A stretch of DNA of 64,000 nucleotides from Ignavibacteria bacterium. GTDB lineage: Bacteria; Bacteroidota; Ignavibacteria; Ch128b. The first letter of the stretch is position 1, and each line of letters opens with the position of its first letter. The translations under genes were made by a program, and so were the position numbers. The stretch lies in assembly GCA_013177855.1 (NCBI GenBank), contig JABLYA010000001.1:481231-545230 (forward strand). The letters run 5' to 3'. Of this stretch, positions 17,883-28,478 are shown piece by piece. The notes below the pieces were generated by a model that saw only the letters and a program-made list of their open reading frames with translations, was not told the origin of the DNA and searched no databases.

Positions 17883-19181
17883 TCATATTGTTGTATAAAC
17901 AAGTGGTAAAGGTTCTGGTTTCGATTCAGAAATTTCAATTGAATTTAAAAGTTTCTGAGTAAAATATTCAGCGATATTTTTATCGGTTCGGATTTCTGCT
18001 AATAATTCACCTTTTTTTATTTCGTCTCCGATTTTTTTGAAAAAGATAAAACCGGCTTTAGGATCAATTGTATCGGTGTATTTCATTCTTCCGGCACCGA
18101 GTTCAATTCCAAGCATTCCAATTGAAAATGTATCCATCAGCGAAATAAATCCATCTCGATTTGATTTTACTTCAATTCTATATTTTGGTTCAGGATATTT
18201 TTCCAGATTTTCAATGTAGCTGACATCACCAGATTGACTTTCAACAATTTCTAAGAATTTCTGATAAGCCTTTCCATTAGAGATTAACTTTTTTGAAATT
18301 TCAACACCTTCATTAATGTCTCTTGATTTTCCTCCAAGATAAATCATTGTCCCGGCAAGCAAGTGGCAAAGTTCGGTTAAATCATTATGGATTTCATTCT
18401 TTAAAATTTTTACAGACTCATAAACTTCCAGCCAATTGCCGACATAATTTCCAAGCGGTTGATTCATATCAGTGATATAAGCAATCGTTTTCACTCCAAA
18501 TGCTTCAGAAATATTTTTAAGATTTACAGCAAGATTTTTTGAATCATCAAGACTTTTCATAAAAGCACCATTTCCTGTTTTCACATCTAGAACAAGGCTA
18601 TTGATTCCTTCAGCTAATTTTTTGCTCATAATGCTTGCACAAATAAGCGGAATAGATTCAACAGTACCAGTTACATCACGCAGAGCATAAATTTTTTTAT
18701 CAGCCGGTGCAATTTCTTTTGTTTGACCGATTAAACACGCACCAATTTTATCAACAATTCTTATAAATTCTTCTTTTGATAAATCGGTTCTAAAACCCGG
18801 AATTGCTTCGAGTTTATCGAGTGTACCGCCTGTGTGACCTAATCCTCTTCCGCTGATCATTGGGACTTTAACTCCAGCTGCGGCAGCGATAGGTGCAATA
18901 ATCAAAGATGTTTTATCGCCTACTCCTCCAGTAGAATGCTTATCTACTTTTAGGTCTTCAATATGAGATAAGTTAAGCACTTCTCCACTGTATAACATCG
19001 TGTGAGTCAAAGCGACTGTTTCTTCAGAGCTCATACCATTAAAATAAATAGCCATTAAAAAAGCTGACATTTGATAGTCAGGTATTTCGCCGGTTAAGAA
19101 ACCATTTACAAAAAATTTAATTTCATCTTCGGTCAATCTTTGACCATTTCTTTTTTTAATAATGATTTCGACAGGATTCAT
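17883..19181 (-). CDS. pyrimidine-nucleoside (thymidine) phosphorylase
   Basis: A 432-residue enzyme that splits thymidine or uridine with phosphate to base and pentose-1-phosphate. Signatures are the phosphate/nucleoside loop VDKHSTGGVGDKTSLIIAP, SGRGLGHTGGTLDKLEAIPG, and the dimerisation and C-terminal lobe motifs (GAGRMKYTDTIDPKAGF). Length and motifs fit the DeoA/Pdp family; the choice between thymidine-specific and broad enzyme is not settled. It pairs functionally with the upp gene 6 kb away in pyrimidine salvage. Confidence 0.94.
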   Translation of the reverse strand: MNPVEIIIKKRNGQRLTEDEIKFFVNGFLTGEIPDYQMSAFLMAIYFNGMSSEETVALTHTMLYSGEVLNLSHIEDLKVDKHSTGGVGDKTSLIIAPIAAAAGVKVPMISGRGLGHTGGTLDKLEAIPGFRTDLSKEEFIRIVDKIGACLIGQTKEIAPADKKIYALRDVTGTVESIPLICASIMSKKLAEGINSLVLDVKTGNGAFMKSLDDSKNLAVNLKNISEAFGVKTIAYITDMNQPLGNYVGNWLEVYESVKILKNEIHNDLTELCHLLAGTMIYLGGKSRDINEGVEISKKLISNGKAYQKFLEIVESQSGDVSYIENLEKYPEPKYRIEVKSNRDGFISLMDTFSIGMLGIELGAGRMKYTDTIDPKAGFIFFKKIGDEIKKGELLAEIRTDKNIAEYFTQKLLNSIEISESKPEPLPLVYTTI

Positions 19182-19190
19182 AATTTCCGC

Positions 19191-19502
19191 TCAATAATTG
19201 AGTTGAATTGAGGTTGGTTGCTCCTCCAGGCGTTTGACAACTTTTTCAAAAAACTTTTTCCATTTTTCTGTATCGGAATTATAGTATTCAAGTGTTTTAT
19301 TGACTATAAATTGATTTACTTTATAGACATTGTAAACTGAGTCTCGAGCTTTTATGTAACCAGAGTCATTGCCTCTGTAAATTTCTTTTAAGATGAGTAG
19401 ATCTGCATAAAGATTTACAAAATCTTTTTCTTCAATCCTGTAATTAGATTTACAATTAAAAAGTGATATTGATAAAAACAGGATAAGAATAACTTTTTTC
19501 AT
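19191..19502 (-). CDS. DUF4296-like lipoprotein
   Basis: 103 residues. A short signal peptide ends in LFNCKS, a lipobox with Cys17. The mature part has the pattern EEKDFVNLYADLLILKEI, then a short helix and VYNVYKVNQFIVNKTLEYYNSDTEKW, which matches DUF4296 proteins common in Bacteroidota-type genomes. The function is unknown. It sits between the rhomboid and phosphorylase genes with under 10 bp on each side, so it is probably in the same transcript. Confidence 0.75.
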   Translation of the reverse strand: MKKVILILFLSISLFNCKSNYRIEEKDFVNLYADLLILKEIYRGNDSGYIKARDSVYNVYKVNQFIVNKTLEYYNSDTEKWKKFFEKVVKRLEEQPTSIQLNY

Positions 19503-19509
19503 AATTCGT

Positions 19510-20415
19510 CTACAATTTTTTACTGGCTTCGAAAAGTATTCTTTTTTCTTCGTCCGTTAAACTTTGATAGCCGTACTTGCTAATTTTATCTAAAATTCTA
19601 TCAATTTCTTCCTGATCGACTTCATCAATCCTCCTTTGTTCATCTGCTTTTTCTTCAACTTCATAAAATTCTACATCTTTGTATCTCGAATTTGTTGACC
19701 TGTAAAATTTCATCTTTCTACGATAGATTAAGTCATCAATTAATCCGTCGAGTGAAAAATTAAATTTTCTCTCAATTAAAATATAAAGTAAGCCGACGAA
19801 AGCTCCACCTATGTGCGCAAGATGAGCGGTTAAAGAAAGATCACCAACTGAAAAAAGTTCAATCAAAATCATGAAACCAATTAGATACATTGCAGGAATT
19901 GGAATGAAGAAATAAAGGTAAATTGGTCTTCGCGGGAATAAAACTGCATAAGCCATCAATAAACCATAAATTCCGCCTGAAGCACCAACTGTTGGACCGA
20001 CCGCACCTTCAAAAATTGGAGATAAAAATAATTGTGTAAGTCCAGCTCCAATTCCACATGTTAGATAATACACTAAAAATTTTCTTGAACCCCAGACATT
20101 TTCGAGTTCTGTACCAAACATCCATAAATATAACATATTGAATAAAATGTGAGAAAAACTGCCATGCATAAATTGAAAAGTTATAATTTGCCAGATTCTA
20201 AATCCTTCGCCAATTGGCATAAGGGCAAAATACTTAACCATATAACTTTCTAATGTATGCGGTCGGCCGAAAACATCAGTAAAATAAAATTGACCGAGAA
20301 AAATTTGAAGAAGATATACAATACCATTAATAATCATTAAATACTTTATTACAGGCGGAAAAAAAGAAAACCCACCGAACAAACTCGGACGATAATATCG
20401 ATCATTATAACTCAT
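19510..20415 (-). CDS. rhomboid-family intramembrane serine protease
   Basis: A 301-residue membrane protein with six core helices. The catalytic serine lies in VGASGGIYGLLMAYA and the catalytic histidine in AHLAHIGGAFVGLLY. The L1-loop region and the helix-2 histidines in FQFMHGSFSHILFNML are also typical. The cytoplasmic C-terminal ~80 residues are charged and carry EVDQEEIDRILDKISKYG, a segment shared by many Bacteroidota rhomboids. Substrates are unknown. The catalytic dyad is intact, so an active protease rather than an iRhom is expected. Confidence 0.94.
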   Translation of the reverse strand: MSYNDRYYRPSLFGGFSFFPPVIKYLMIINGIVYLLQIFLGQFYFTDVFGRPHTLESYMVKYFALMPIGEGFRIWQIITFQFMHGSFSHILFNMLYLWMFGTELENVWGSRKFLVYYLTCGIGAGLTQLFLSPIFEGAVGPTVGASGGIYGLLMAYAVLFPRRPIYLYFFIPIPAMYLIGFMILIELFSVGDLSLTAHLAHIGGAFVGLLYILIERKFNFSLDGLIDDLIYRRKMKFYRSTNSRYKDVEFYEVEEKADEQRRIDEVDQEEIDRILDKISKYGYQSLTDEEKRILFEASKKL

Positions 20416-20759
20416 TTCTTTTCCTCATTTTCATAAACAAAAAATAATAAAAAATTTTGTAATAATACTGATGATTAAATTTTTGAAATAAAAATTCTTA
20501 TCGTGCAATTTGAAATGCTGAAACAGATTTCTTACAAAAATTTAGTCATGTTCCAGTGTTCAAGCTTTTTAGTACAATAAATTAAATTTCTTTTAAAAAA
20601 TTGTATAAAACTTTTTAGTCGAATAGTTTTTTTCGTTTAGAATATAAAACCAAAGAAGATAAGTGGTGAAAGTTCATTATTGAAAATTATCTTAACTGAC
20701 AATAAATCGAAATAAATTTCATCGGTAAAATTATTTTTGTTTAAGGAAAATAAAAAAGA
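20416..20759. other. non-coding gap between rhomboid and pgk
   Basis: About 345 bp of very AT-rich DNA upstream of the rhomboid start. No gene, RNA structure or repeat stands out. It most likely carries the promoter for the rhomboid-DUF4296-phosphorylase-porX direction. Confidence 0.4.
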
Positions 20760-20827
20760 ACACAGAAGCCACATAAGAGGGGGATTTGGGCTTTAGGGGT
20801 ATTTTTAGGTGGGTGTGGCTTCTGTGT
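20760..20827 (-). terminator. hairpin terminator after pgk with a long G-rich loop
   Basis: ACACAGAAGCCACAT (20760-20774) pairs with GTGTGGCTTCTGTGT (20813-20827) at 14 of 15 positions. On the minus strand the stem is followed by TTCTTTTTTATTTTCC, a terminator tail. The 38-base loop is unusually long and has four G-runs on the plus strand. Confidence 0.75.
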
Positions 20828-20835
20828 AAAAATCA

Positions 20836-22035
20836 TTATTTCAAATCCGTTAATGCTGCAACACCAGGTAAAACTTTACCTTCAAGAAATTCAAGTGATG
20901 CACCACCACCTGTTGACACATGTGAAACTTTGTCTTCCAAACCTGCTTTAGAAATAGCTGCTGCACTATCACCACCGCCAACTATTGTAACAACTCCCTT
21001 TTGTGTTGCATCTGCAAGCGCTTTAGCAATTTCAAAAGTTCCTTTTGCAAAATTATCGAACTCAAATACTCCCATCGGTCCATTCCAGACTACAGTCTTA
21101 GAATTATCAATGTATGACTTAAAAAGTTCAACCGTTTTCGGACCGATATCTAAACCCTGCCATTCAGGTTTAATAGAATTGATATCTACAACTTCAGACT
21201 TAGCATCGTTACTGAATGAATCTGCAATGACCACATCAACTGGTAGAACGATATTTACATTTTTAGTTTTTGCATTTTCCAAAATTTCTTTTGCCATCTG
21301 GATTCTATCTTCTTCAAGCAAAGATTTGCCAATTTCAAGACCCATTGCTTTGAAGAAAGTAAATGCCATTCCGCCACCGATTAAGAGATTATCAACCTTG
21401 TTCATTAAATTCTGAATAACATCAATTTTACCTGAAATTTTTGCGCCACCTAAAATTGCAGTGTAAGGTCTTTCAGGATTTCCGACGGCTTTATAAAGAT
21501 ACTCCAGTTCCTTTTGCATTAAATATCCTGCAGCATTCTCTTTGAAATATTTTGTAACTCCTTCAGTTGAAGCATGAGCTCTATGGGCACTACCGAAAGC
21601 ATCGTTGATATAAAGGTCACCGAGTTCAGCTAATTTTTTTGCAAATTCTGGATCATTCTTTTCTTCTTCTTCGTGGAAGCGAAGATTTTCAAGCAATAAA
21701 ACCTCACCATCCTGTAAAGCGTCTGCCATTTTCTTTACTTCTTCACCAACACAATCTGGAGCGAATTTGACTTCTTTTCCTATTAACTGACTGAGTCTTT
21801 CGGCTACAGGTTTTAAGGAATATTTTGGATTTGTTTTTCCTTTTGGTCTGCCGAGATGACTCATTAAAATCAATCTGCCACCATCATTAATAACTTTCAA
21901 AATTGATGGAAGTGAAGCCCGAATTCTTGTATCGTCTGTAATATTTAAGTTTTCATCTAATGGTACATTGAAATCAACCCGCATTAAAACTTTCTTACCT
22001 TTAAGCTGGAGATGATCAATTGTTAGTTTATTCAT
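20836..22035 (-). CDS. pgk: phosphoglycerate kinase
   Basis: A glycolytic enzyme transferring phosphate from 1,3-bisphosphoglycerate to ADP. Its 399 residues span the two-lobe fold. The N-lobe signature is [23 protein letters not shown], followed by [29 protein letters not shown] and the hinge region. The nucleotide lobe has [18 protein letters not shown] and [12 protein letters not shown]. Nothing is unusual. It is a single-gene unit bounded by a terminator; enolase lies 5 kb away on the same strand. Confidence 0.98.
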   Translation of the reverse strand: MNKLTIDHLQLKGKKVLMRVDFNVPLDENLNITDDTRIRASLPSILKVINDGGRLILMSHLGRPKGKTNPKYSLKPVAERLSQLIGKEVKFAPDCVGEEVKKMADALQDGEVLLLENLRFHEEEEKNDPEFAKKLAELGDLYINDAFGSAHRAHASTEGVTKYFKENAAGYLMQKELEYLYKAVGNPERPYTAILGGAKISGKIDVIQNLMNKVDNLLIGGGMAFTFFKAMGLEIGKSLLEEDRIQMAKEILENAKTKNVNIVLPVDVVIADSFSNDAKSEVVDINSIKPEWQGLDIGPKTVELFKSYIDNSKTVVWNGPMGVFEFDNFAKGTFEIAKALADATQKGVVTIVGGGDSAAAISKAGLEDKVSHVSTGGGASLEFLEGKVLPGVAALTDLK

Positions 22036-22151
22036 TTTGACCTCTAATTTTTATCCAACATTTATTCACAAATTTACAAAAAATTTTTCTGTGAATTTTT
22101 ACTAAATGATGAGTTGCATTAATACTTATAATAAAGACTTAAGGAATTAAA

Positions 22152-23537
22152 TTACAAACTGAAATACATTTTATATTCAAATGGATGAGGCATAGTAGCA
22201 ATTGATTTAATTTCTTCTTCTTTTAATTTTATCCATTGTTGGATTAAATCATCTGAAAATACATTATCTCGCTTTAAAAACTCATTATCATCTTCAAGTG
22301 CATCCAAAGCCTCAGATAAATTTCGTGGAAGAAAATGAATCTTCTTGTCTTTTTCAAGGTCAAAGATATTTGTATCAAATGGTCCAAAACCTTCTTCAGT
22401 TGGATCAATCTTATTTATAATGCCGTCTATTCCAGCCATTAACATTGCACTGAAACATAAGTACGGATTTGCAGTCGCATCGGGTGGACGATATTCCATT
22501 CTTGTAAACTGCGGATTATTCACATACTTAGGAATTCGAATTGCAGATGAACGATTTGCCTGACCAAATGTAATTGCAACAGGTGCTTCAAATCCTGGAA
22601 CAAGTCGTTTGTATGAATTTGTACTAGGATTTGTAAATGCACAAAGAGCATTTGCATGCTTGAGTAATCCGCCAATGTAGTAAAGTGCAAGTTTGCTCAA
22701 ATTGCCATACTTACCTTTTTCGTAAAAAACATTTTTTCCTTTCTTTGTTAAAAATTGGTGAACATGGAGCCCATTCCCTGCTTGATGAAACATTGGCTTA
22801 GGCATAAAAGTGACGAAAAGATTCTTCAATCTTGAAAAATTGAAAAGAGTATATTTGGTGAGAATGGTCTTATCAGCAGCTTCGAGCAAATTCATAAAAT
22901 AAGTTTCAATTTCTTGTTGACCTCTTTCTCCAACCTCATGATGATGATATTTTACCTTTATTCCGAATTTTTTGAGATATGCACAGGCTTCATCTCGAAA
23001 ATCGTCATATATGTCGAATGGATTGGCAGCGTGATAAGCATTAGTAAAAAATTCTTCTGCATGTTCTACATGATAATAAGAAGAAGCAGTACGGGTATCA
23101 TATTCAACTTTTGAAAAAATATAAAATTCAAACTCAGGTCCCCACCATGATAAATCAGCAATATTGTATTTTTTTAAAATTGATTCAGCTTTAGATGCAA
23201 CATACCTTCCATCCTGGTTAAATCTACTTCTTGCTTTATCAGTTAAATGAATATTTGCAAAGAAACTTAGTGTTTTCATTTCTCGAAATGGGTCAATCAC
23301 AGCAGTAGATAAATCAGGAATTAATATCATATCGCTGCTTTCAACTTTTGAGAAGCGATAACTTGATCCATCAAAGCCTACACCATTGTATACTATTTCG
23401 TCAAGAGTAACCTCAGAAAGAGGAAGAGATACATGATGAAGCCTGCCAATCAAATCAACGCATTTAAGATCAATTATTTCAATTCTGTGTTGTTTGATAA
23501 ATTTATTTAATTGATTCAATTGTGTTTTTAAGTTCAT
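22152..23537 (-). CDS. glnA: glutamine synthetase, type I
   Basis: Makes glutamine from glutamate, ammonia and ATP. It has 461 residues with the family marks VGFDGSSYRF near the N-terminus, the ATP-site stretch FHQAGNGLHVHQFL, NSYKRLVPGFEAPVAI and RSSAIRIP. At the usual adenylylation position the local sequence is NIFDLEKD, with phenylalanine instead of the modified tyrosine of enterobacterial enzymes, so control by adenylylation is not expected (inference). No amt or P-II gene is adjacent. Confidence 0.95.
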   Translation of the reverse strand: MNLKTQLNQLNKFIKQHRIEIIDLKCVDLIGRLHHVSLPLSEVTLDEIVYNGVGFDGSSYRFSKVESSDMILIPDLSTAVIDPFREMKTLSFFANIHLTDKARSRFNQDGRYVASKAESILKKYNIADLSWWGPEFEFYIFSKVEYDTRTASSYYHVEHAEEFFTNAYHAANPFDIYDDFRDEACAYLKKFGIKVKYHHHEVGERGQQEIETYFMNLLEAADKTILTKYTLFNFSRLKNLFVTFMPKPMFHQAGNGLHVHQFLTKKGKNVFYEKGKYGNLSKLALYYIGGLLKHANALCAFTNPSTNSYKRLVPGFEAPVAITFGQANRSSAIRIPKYVNNPQFTRMEYRPPDATANPYLCFSAMLMAGIDGIINKIDPTEEGFGPFDTNIFDLEKDKKIHFLPRNLSEALDALEDDNEFLKRDNVFSDDLIQQWIKLKEEEIKSIATMPHPFEYKMYFSL

Positions 23538-23682
23538 AAAGTTACTCTTTAATTTTTTATTGTTGCTTGAGTATAAAAATTTTCCTCACTACCGTTGATG
23601 AATTAAATTTTAATTCGGCTTGGTAATTAACCTGAATAAGTTTGAGTAAACATTACTCAGTCAAATTGTCAATGAAAAAAAT

Positions 23683-23716
23683 TACAGCCATCCCTTAAAA
23701 ACAAGAGATGGCTGTA
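23683..23716 (-). terminator. terminator after the M16 peptidase pair
   Basis: A hairpin of TACAGCCATC-type arms (TACAGCCATCCCTT, an AAAAAC loop, then AAGAGATGGCTGTA), lying 15 bp past the stop of the downstream M16 gene. On the minus strand a T-rich stretch follows. Confidence 0.75.
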
Positions 23717-23731
23717 AATTAAAACAACTAC

Positions 23732-25225
23732 TTACTCAAAAACTTCTTCAGCATTCACAATTTTCAATTTCTTTTCGTTTATCTTAAGCGGATATTTCTG
23801 AATATATCGATCTTCATCAAGTATATGCTGTGAAATATTTGAATGTTGATAAGTAATTGGCGAAACTTTATTGCTGACTAAATCTTTCGAAAATTCTTGA
23901 GCTCCTTCAGTAACCATTGCGACTTTGATATTCTGGAAATTCAAATATTTTTTAACTGCATTGTCAACATCTTTCTTGGTTAATTTGGGAAGTCTTTTTG
24001 CAATCTCATCTATGAAGTAACCTGTCCCATAAAATTCGGAATCCATTAAATATCCGAGCCTTCTCGATTGAGTTTGAACCCAGAGCTTTGAATAGTTAAT
24101 CAAAAATTGTTTTGTCTCTTCAAAATCTTTTTCTGGAATTCCTTCTTTAACTAATTTCTCTACCTCTCTAATTGCCATTCTCAATGCAAAATGACGATTT
24201 GCATTGACAACGGGACGAATCCAAACACTAAAATATTGTTGTCTTCTTGGAATATTTGGGATTGGAAATGTTGAACCGCCATCCTGGATAAAGTTTTCTA
24301 TGTAGGAGTAATCACCATAATTCAATCCCCTATCGCCACGCATTTTGTTCATCAAAACACCATTGAATGTTCGATGCTCACCTAAATATGAATTTGCAAT
24401 CATTAAGGCATAAAAATCTTTGTTCGATCTTGTAATATCAATTGGATAACCAAAAGAGATAGCTGTTGAAGGAGTCTTCTTTTCTATTAAGGTGACCTCA
24501 ATGTTTTCAATTTTTTGAGGCTTTGGAAGTTTCACAACATTTGGTTTACCTATTGGAAGTTTCGATAAATCTTTTTTAATCTTATCAAGAAATTTTTGAT
24601 CGAAGCTGCCAGCAATCCCAATTGTCAAATTAGATTGATTATAAAATTTCTTGTAAAAGTTTTTGACATCATCAAGTGTAATAGATTTTAATGAAGATAC
24701 CTTCCCGGCTTCAATTGAGCCATATGGATGATTTTCATAAATCATGGTTTGCAAATAATATTTACCAAGGTTTTCATCATTTTCTCTTCTCAAAGTATTT
24801 TTGATATAATTCATCTGAAAATCTTTAAGACGACTAAAATCATTTTCATCCATGCGTGGATTTGTAAGTACTTGCTCAAAGATTGACCAGAACTTTTCAA
24901 CATTATCTTTATGAATGTCTGCTACGAAAGTTGTTACTTCCTTATCAGGGAATACACGAATTCTTCCAGCAATTGGATAAAGTTTATCGAGCATTTCTTT
25001 GTAAGTTACATCACCATAACCACCTTCAGCAATTAATCGAGCCGTCAATTGATTAAGGCCTTCTTTTCCTTTAGGATCATTTACGCTTCCAACACGGAAT
25101 TGAATTCTGAAAGAGATAATGGGTGAATCTTCAATTTTCAATGTAACGAATTTCATTTTTTGCGGGAATAAAATTTCACTAAAAATCATAAGCACAGACA
25201 TAATTGAGATAATTAAACTTCTCAT
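23732..25225 (-). CDS. M16-family peptidase-like subunit lacking the zinc motif
   Basis: A 497-residue secreted protein with a signal peptide (residues 1-20), organised as two M16 half-domains. At the place where active members carry HxxEH the sequence reads LTARLIAEGGYGDV, so it cannot bind zinc. The second half retains the substrate-cradle arginine/tyrosine region (RGDRGLNYGDYSYI). This matches the inactive partner of heterodimeric M16B peptidases. The active partner, with HxxEH, is directly upstream (1 bp apart), which supports an obligate pair in the periplasm. Confidence 0.92.
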   Translation of the reverse strand: MRSLIISIMSVLMIFSEILFPQKMKFVTLKIEDSPIISFRIQFRVGSVNDPKGKEGLNQLTARLIAEGGYGDVTYKEMLDKLYPIAGRIRVFPDKEVTTFVADIHKDNVEKFWSIFEQVLTNPRMDENDFSRLKDFQMNYIKNTLRRENDENLGKYYLQTMIYENHPYGSIEAGKVSSLKSITLDDVKNFYKKFYNQSNLTIGIAGSFDQKFLDKIKKDLSKLPIGKPNVVKLPKPQKIENIEVTLIEKKTPSTAISFGYPIDITRSNKDFYALMIANSYLGEHRTFNGVLMNKMRGDRGLNYGDYSYIENFIQDGGSTFPIPNIPRRQQYFSVWIRPVVNANRHFALRMAIREVEKLVKEGIPEKDFEETKQFLINYSKLWVQTQSRRLGYLMDSEFYGTGYFIDEIAKRLPKLTKKDVDNAVKKYLNFQNIKVAMVTEGAQEFSKDLVSNKVSPITYQHSNISQHILDEDRYIQKYPLKINEKKLKIVNAEEVFE

Positions 25226-25226
25226 T

Positions 25227-26561
25227 TTAATTTCCCCCCGAAATTAATGTGACTATATTTCTTTTCTCTTTGGTGAAATATTTTTTAGCAGCTTGTTGAA
25301 TATCATCAGGAGTAACTTTTGAAAGAGTCTGATAAAATTCATCAAGACTGTGTGGTGATCCTGTTACACTTACATAATATGCAAGAGTTGAAGCAATTGC
25401 ATCTGCATTATCAAGACTATGCAAGAAACTGTATTTCATATTTGACAGAACATCAGCAAGTTTTTTTGGTGATACTTGCTCAGATTTTAATTTTTCAATT
25501 GCATTAAATATTTCTTCTTTCACCCTGTCGATATTTTTATCATCTTTTATTCTTGTATAAATTCTGAATAAAGAAGGATCTCTATCGAGCGGCATTTCAC
25601 CACTTACAAAATCAACCAGTTTTTCATCAAGAACTAATTTTTGATAAAGTTCAGAGGTCTCTGAAAATAATAATTCAGCTATGACATTTAATGCGGCAAC
25701 ATCTTTGTTCCTGGAATCAAATGCTGGAACTTTGTAACCAATATAAAGATAAGGCAAAGTTTTATTTGGATACTTAACTTCTTTGATGCGCTCTTCTTTT
25801 TGTTCTGGTTCAATAGGAATATTTGGTTCAAATGATCCTCTTTTCCAATCCCCATAATATTTTTCAATTAAATAAATTACTTTGTTGAAATTAACATCAC
25901 CAACAACAATGATTGTGCAATATTCAGGTCTATAATATCTATCAAAAAACTGCAGACTATAATCATATTGATTAGGCATATCTTTAATATCTTCAAGGAA
26001 ACCAATAGTTGTGTGACGGTATGTATGAGTTGTGAAAGCAAGTTTTTGCATTTCTTCATTTAATATCTGAAATGGATTCAGAGCACTTTTATTGTATTCA
26101 CCTAAGATTGCACCTGCTTCTGTTTGAAATTGTTCTTTGCTGTATTTAAGATTTTTAAATCTGTCTGATTCAATATCAATGATCGTTTCTAAAGCATCAG
26201 CACTTGCTACAATGTGATAAACTGTTTGGTCATTCGATGTCCAGGCATTTGAGTCAGCACCGAGCAACTTTAAAATTCGGTTATATTCTACATCAGAATA
26301 TTTTTCAGTTCCTCTAAACATCATATGTTCAAAGAAATGGGCGAAACCGGTTTTACCAGGCTCGACTTCATTTCTCGACCCGGCTCTGACTACAGTATAA
26401 TAAGCAACAACACCTGGACTATTGTAAGGAACGACTACGACTTTTAATCCATTTGAAAGTGTATGTTCTTTTATCTCATAAGGAAAAATTTTTTGTCCAT
26501 AAAGCTTCATTTGAGTCACCAGAATAATTATTACAAAAACGAATAAAATTAATTTTTTCAT
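25227..26561 (-). CDS. M16-family zinc metallopeptidase, catalytic subunit
   Basis: 444 residues with a signal peptide (about 1-22). The inverted zinc motif is HFFEH, giving His75, Glu78 and His79, with the downstream glutamate in the FQTEAGAILGEYNKS region. It degrades short peptides, probably as a dimer with the following zinc-less M16 protein. The pair ends in a clear terminator. A third M16 gene lies at the right edge of the window. Confidence 0.94.
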   Translation of the reverse strand: MKKLILFVFVIIILVTQMKLYGQKIFPYEIKEHTLSNGLKVVVVPYNSPGVVAYYTVVRAGSRNEVEPGKTGFAHFFEHMMFRGTEKYSDVEYNRILKLLGADSNAWTSNDQTVYHIVASADALETIIDIESDRFKNLKYSKEQFQTEAGAILGEYNKSALNPFQILNEEMQKLAFTTHTYRHTTIGFLEDIKDMPNQYDYSLQFFDRYYRPEYCTIIVVGDVNFNKVIYLIEKYYGDWKRGSFEPNIPIEPEQKEERIKEVKYPNKTLPYLYIGYKVPAFDSRNKDVAALNVIAELLFSETSELYQKLVLDEKLVDFVSGEMPLDRDPSLFRIYTRIKDDKNIDRVKEEIFNAIEKLKSEQVSPKKLADVLSNMKYSFLHSLDNADAIASTLAYYVSVTGSPHSLDEFYQTLSKVTPDDIQQAAKKYFTKEKRNIVTLISGGN

Positions 26562-26589
26562 AACTCCACCCTCATTTTGTTTTTGACTA

Positions 26590-26616
26590 AAAAGGGAACT
26601 GAAATCTCAGTTCCCT
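26590..26616 (-). terminator. terminator after eno
   Basis: A near-perfect hairpin (AAGGGAACTGA, AAT loop, then CTCAGTTCCCTT) 40 bp past the enolase stop. On the minus strand it is followed by TTTTTAGTC; on the plus strand it ends in a run of A. Confidence 0.85.
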
Positions 26617-26657
26617 TAAAAAAAATTATTAAAGAAGAAGTTCAACTAAATTCATTT

Positions 26658-27983
<1,326 letters not shown>

Positions 27984-28184
27984 TTACCTAAGGTTCAGAA
28001 GTAATACAAAATTATCGATTGATAATTAAGAAATAATTATTTTTCACAGAACAATTTTTAATTAATTGTAAGACTTCAAATTTAAATTTTGGATGTGGAA
28101 TTAATTTTTTTATATTTGCAACTACATTGATTGAAAAATTTTTAGATAAAGTTCTTTTGATTATCTGAAAACTTGATGATGGTT

Positions 28185-28256
28185 GGGCGCGTAGCTCAGG
28201 GGTAGAGCATCTGCCTTTTAAGCAGAGGGTCGATGGTTCGATTCCATCCGCGCTCA
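28185..28256 (+). tRNA. tRNA-Lys (anticodon TTT)
   Basis: A 72-nt cloverleaf. The acceptor stem GGGCGCG pairs with CGCGCTC (one G-T), the D arm starts at TAGCTCAGGGGTAGAGCA, the anticodon stem TCTGC/GCAGA encloses the loop CTTTTAA with anticodon TTT, and the T arm has GGTTCGATTCC. Discriminator A is at 28256; CCA is not encoded. It is followed at once by a strong terminator hairpin. It is the attachment site of the integrated element: the sequence from the anticodon arm onward is repeated at 55782. Confidence 0.97.
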
Positions 28257-28262
28257 CGCAGT

Positions 28263-28302
28263 AAAGCCCTGTAATATAACAACTTACAGGGCTTTTGTTT
28301 TT
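28263..28302 (+). terminator. terminator of the tRNA-Lys gene
   Basis: A 12-bp perfect stem (AAAGCCCTGTAA at 28263-28274 with TTACAGGGCTTT at 28284-28295), then TGTTTTTT. It lies inside the 149-bp direct repeat and is duplicated exactly at the right end of the element (55831-55863). Confidence 0.9.
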
Positions 28303-28317
28303 TAAAGCATTTCGACT

Positions 28318-28337
28318 GAAGTACAAATTGAAGTACA
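28318..28337. other. paired GAAGTACA repeats near attL (candidate integrase arm sites)
   Basis: GAAGTACA occurs at 28318-28325 and 28330-28337, 12 bp apart. The same spaced pair recurs in attR (55886-55893, 55898-55905) and again 200 bp inside the right end (55683-55690, 55695-55702). The constant spacing suggests protein-binding sites, most simply arm-type integrase or excisionase sites. Confidence 0.55.
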
Positions 28338-28478
28338 CCAAAATGAGACTGAGGGTGTCTAATTTTAAGACTAACAATTTTTCTACATTTCGAGCAGTGT
28401 ATTGGTAAAAGTTTAATCCACTCCGAAGCGTGGAAGGATACGACATTCGTAAAAGTATACATATAAAATTTTCTGTCA

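Larger units (their letters stand above)
28214..28362. other. left attachment repeat (attL)
   Basis: Starts in the anticodon arm of tRNA-Lys, covers the rest of the tRNA, the terminator and ~65 bp beyond. It matches 55782-55930 at 148 of 149 positions; the only difference is A at 28342 against T at 55910. Confidence 0.95.

Noticed and set aside
20786-21415. A 209-codon plus-strand frame
   Set aside because: It is antisense to pgk and has no family features or ribosome-binding site; pgk on the minus strand is certain.
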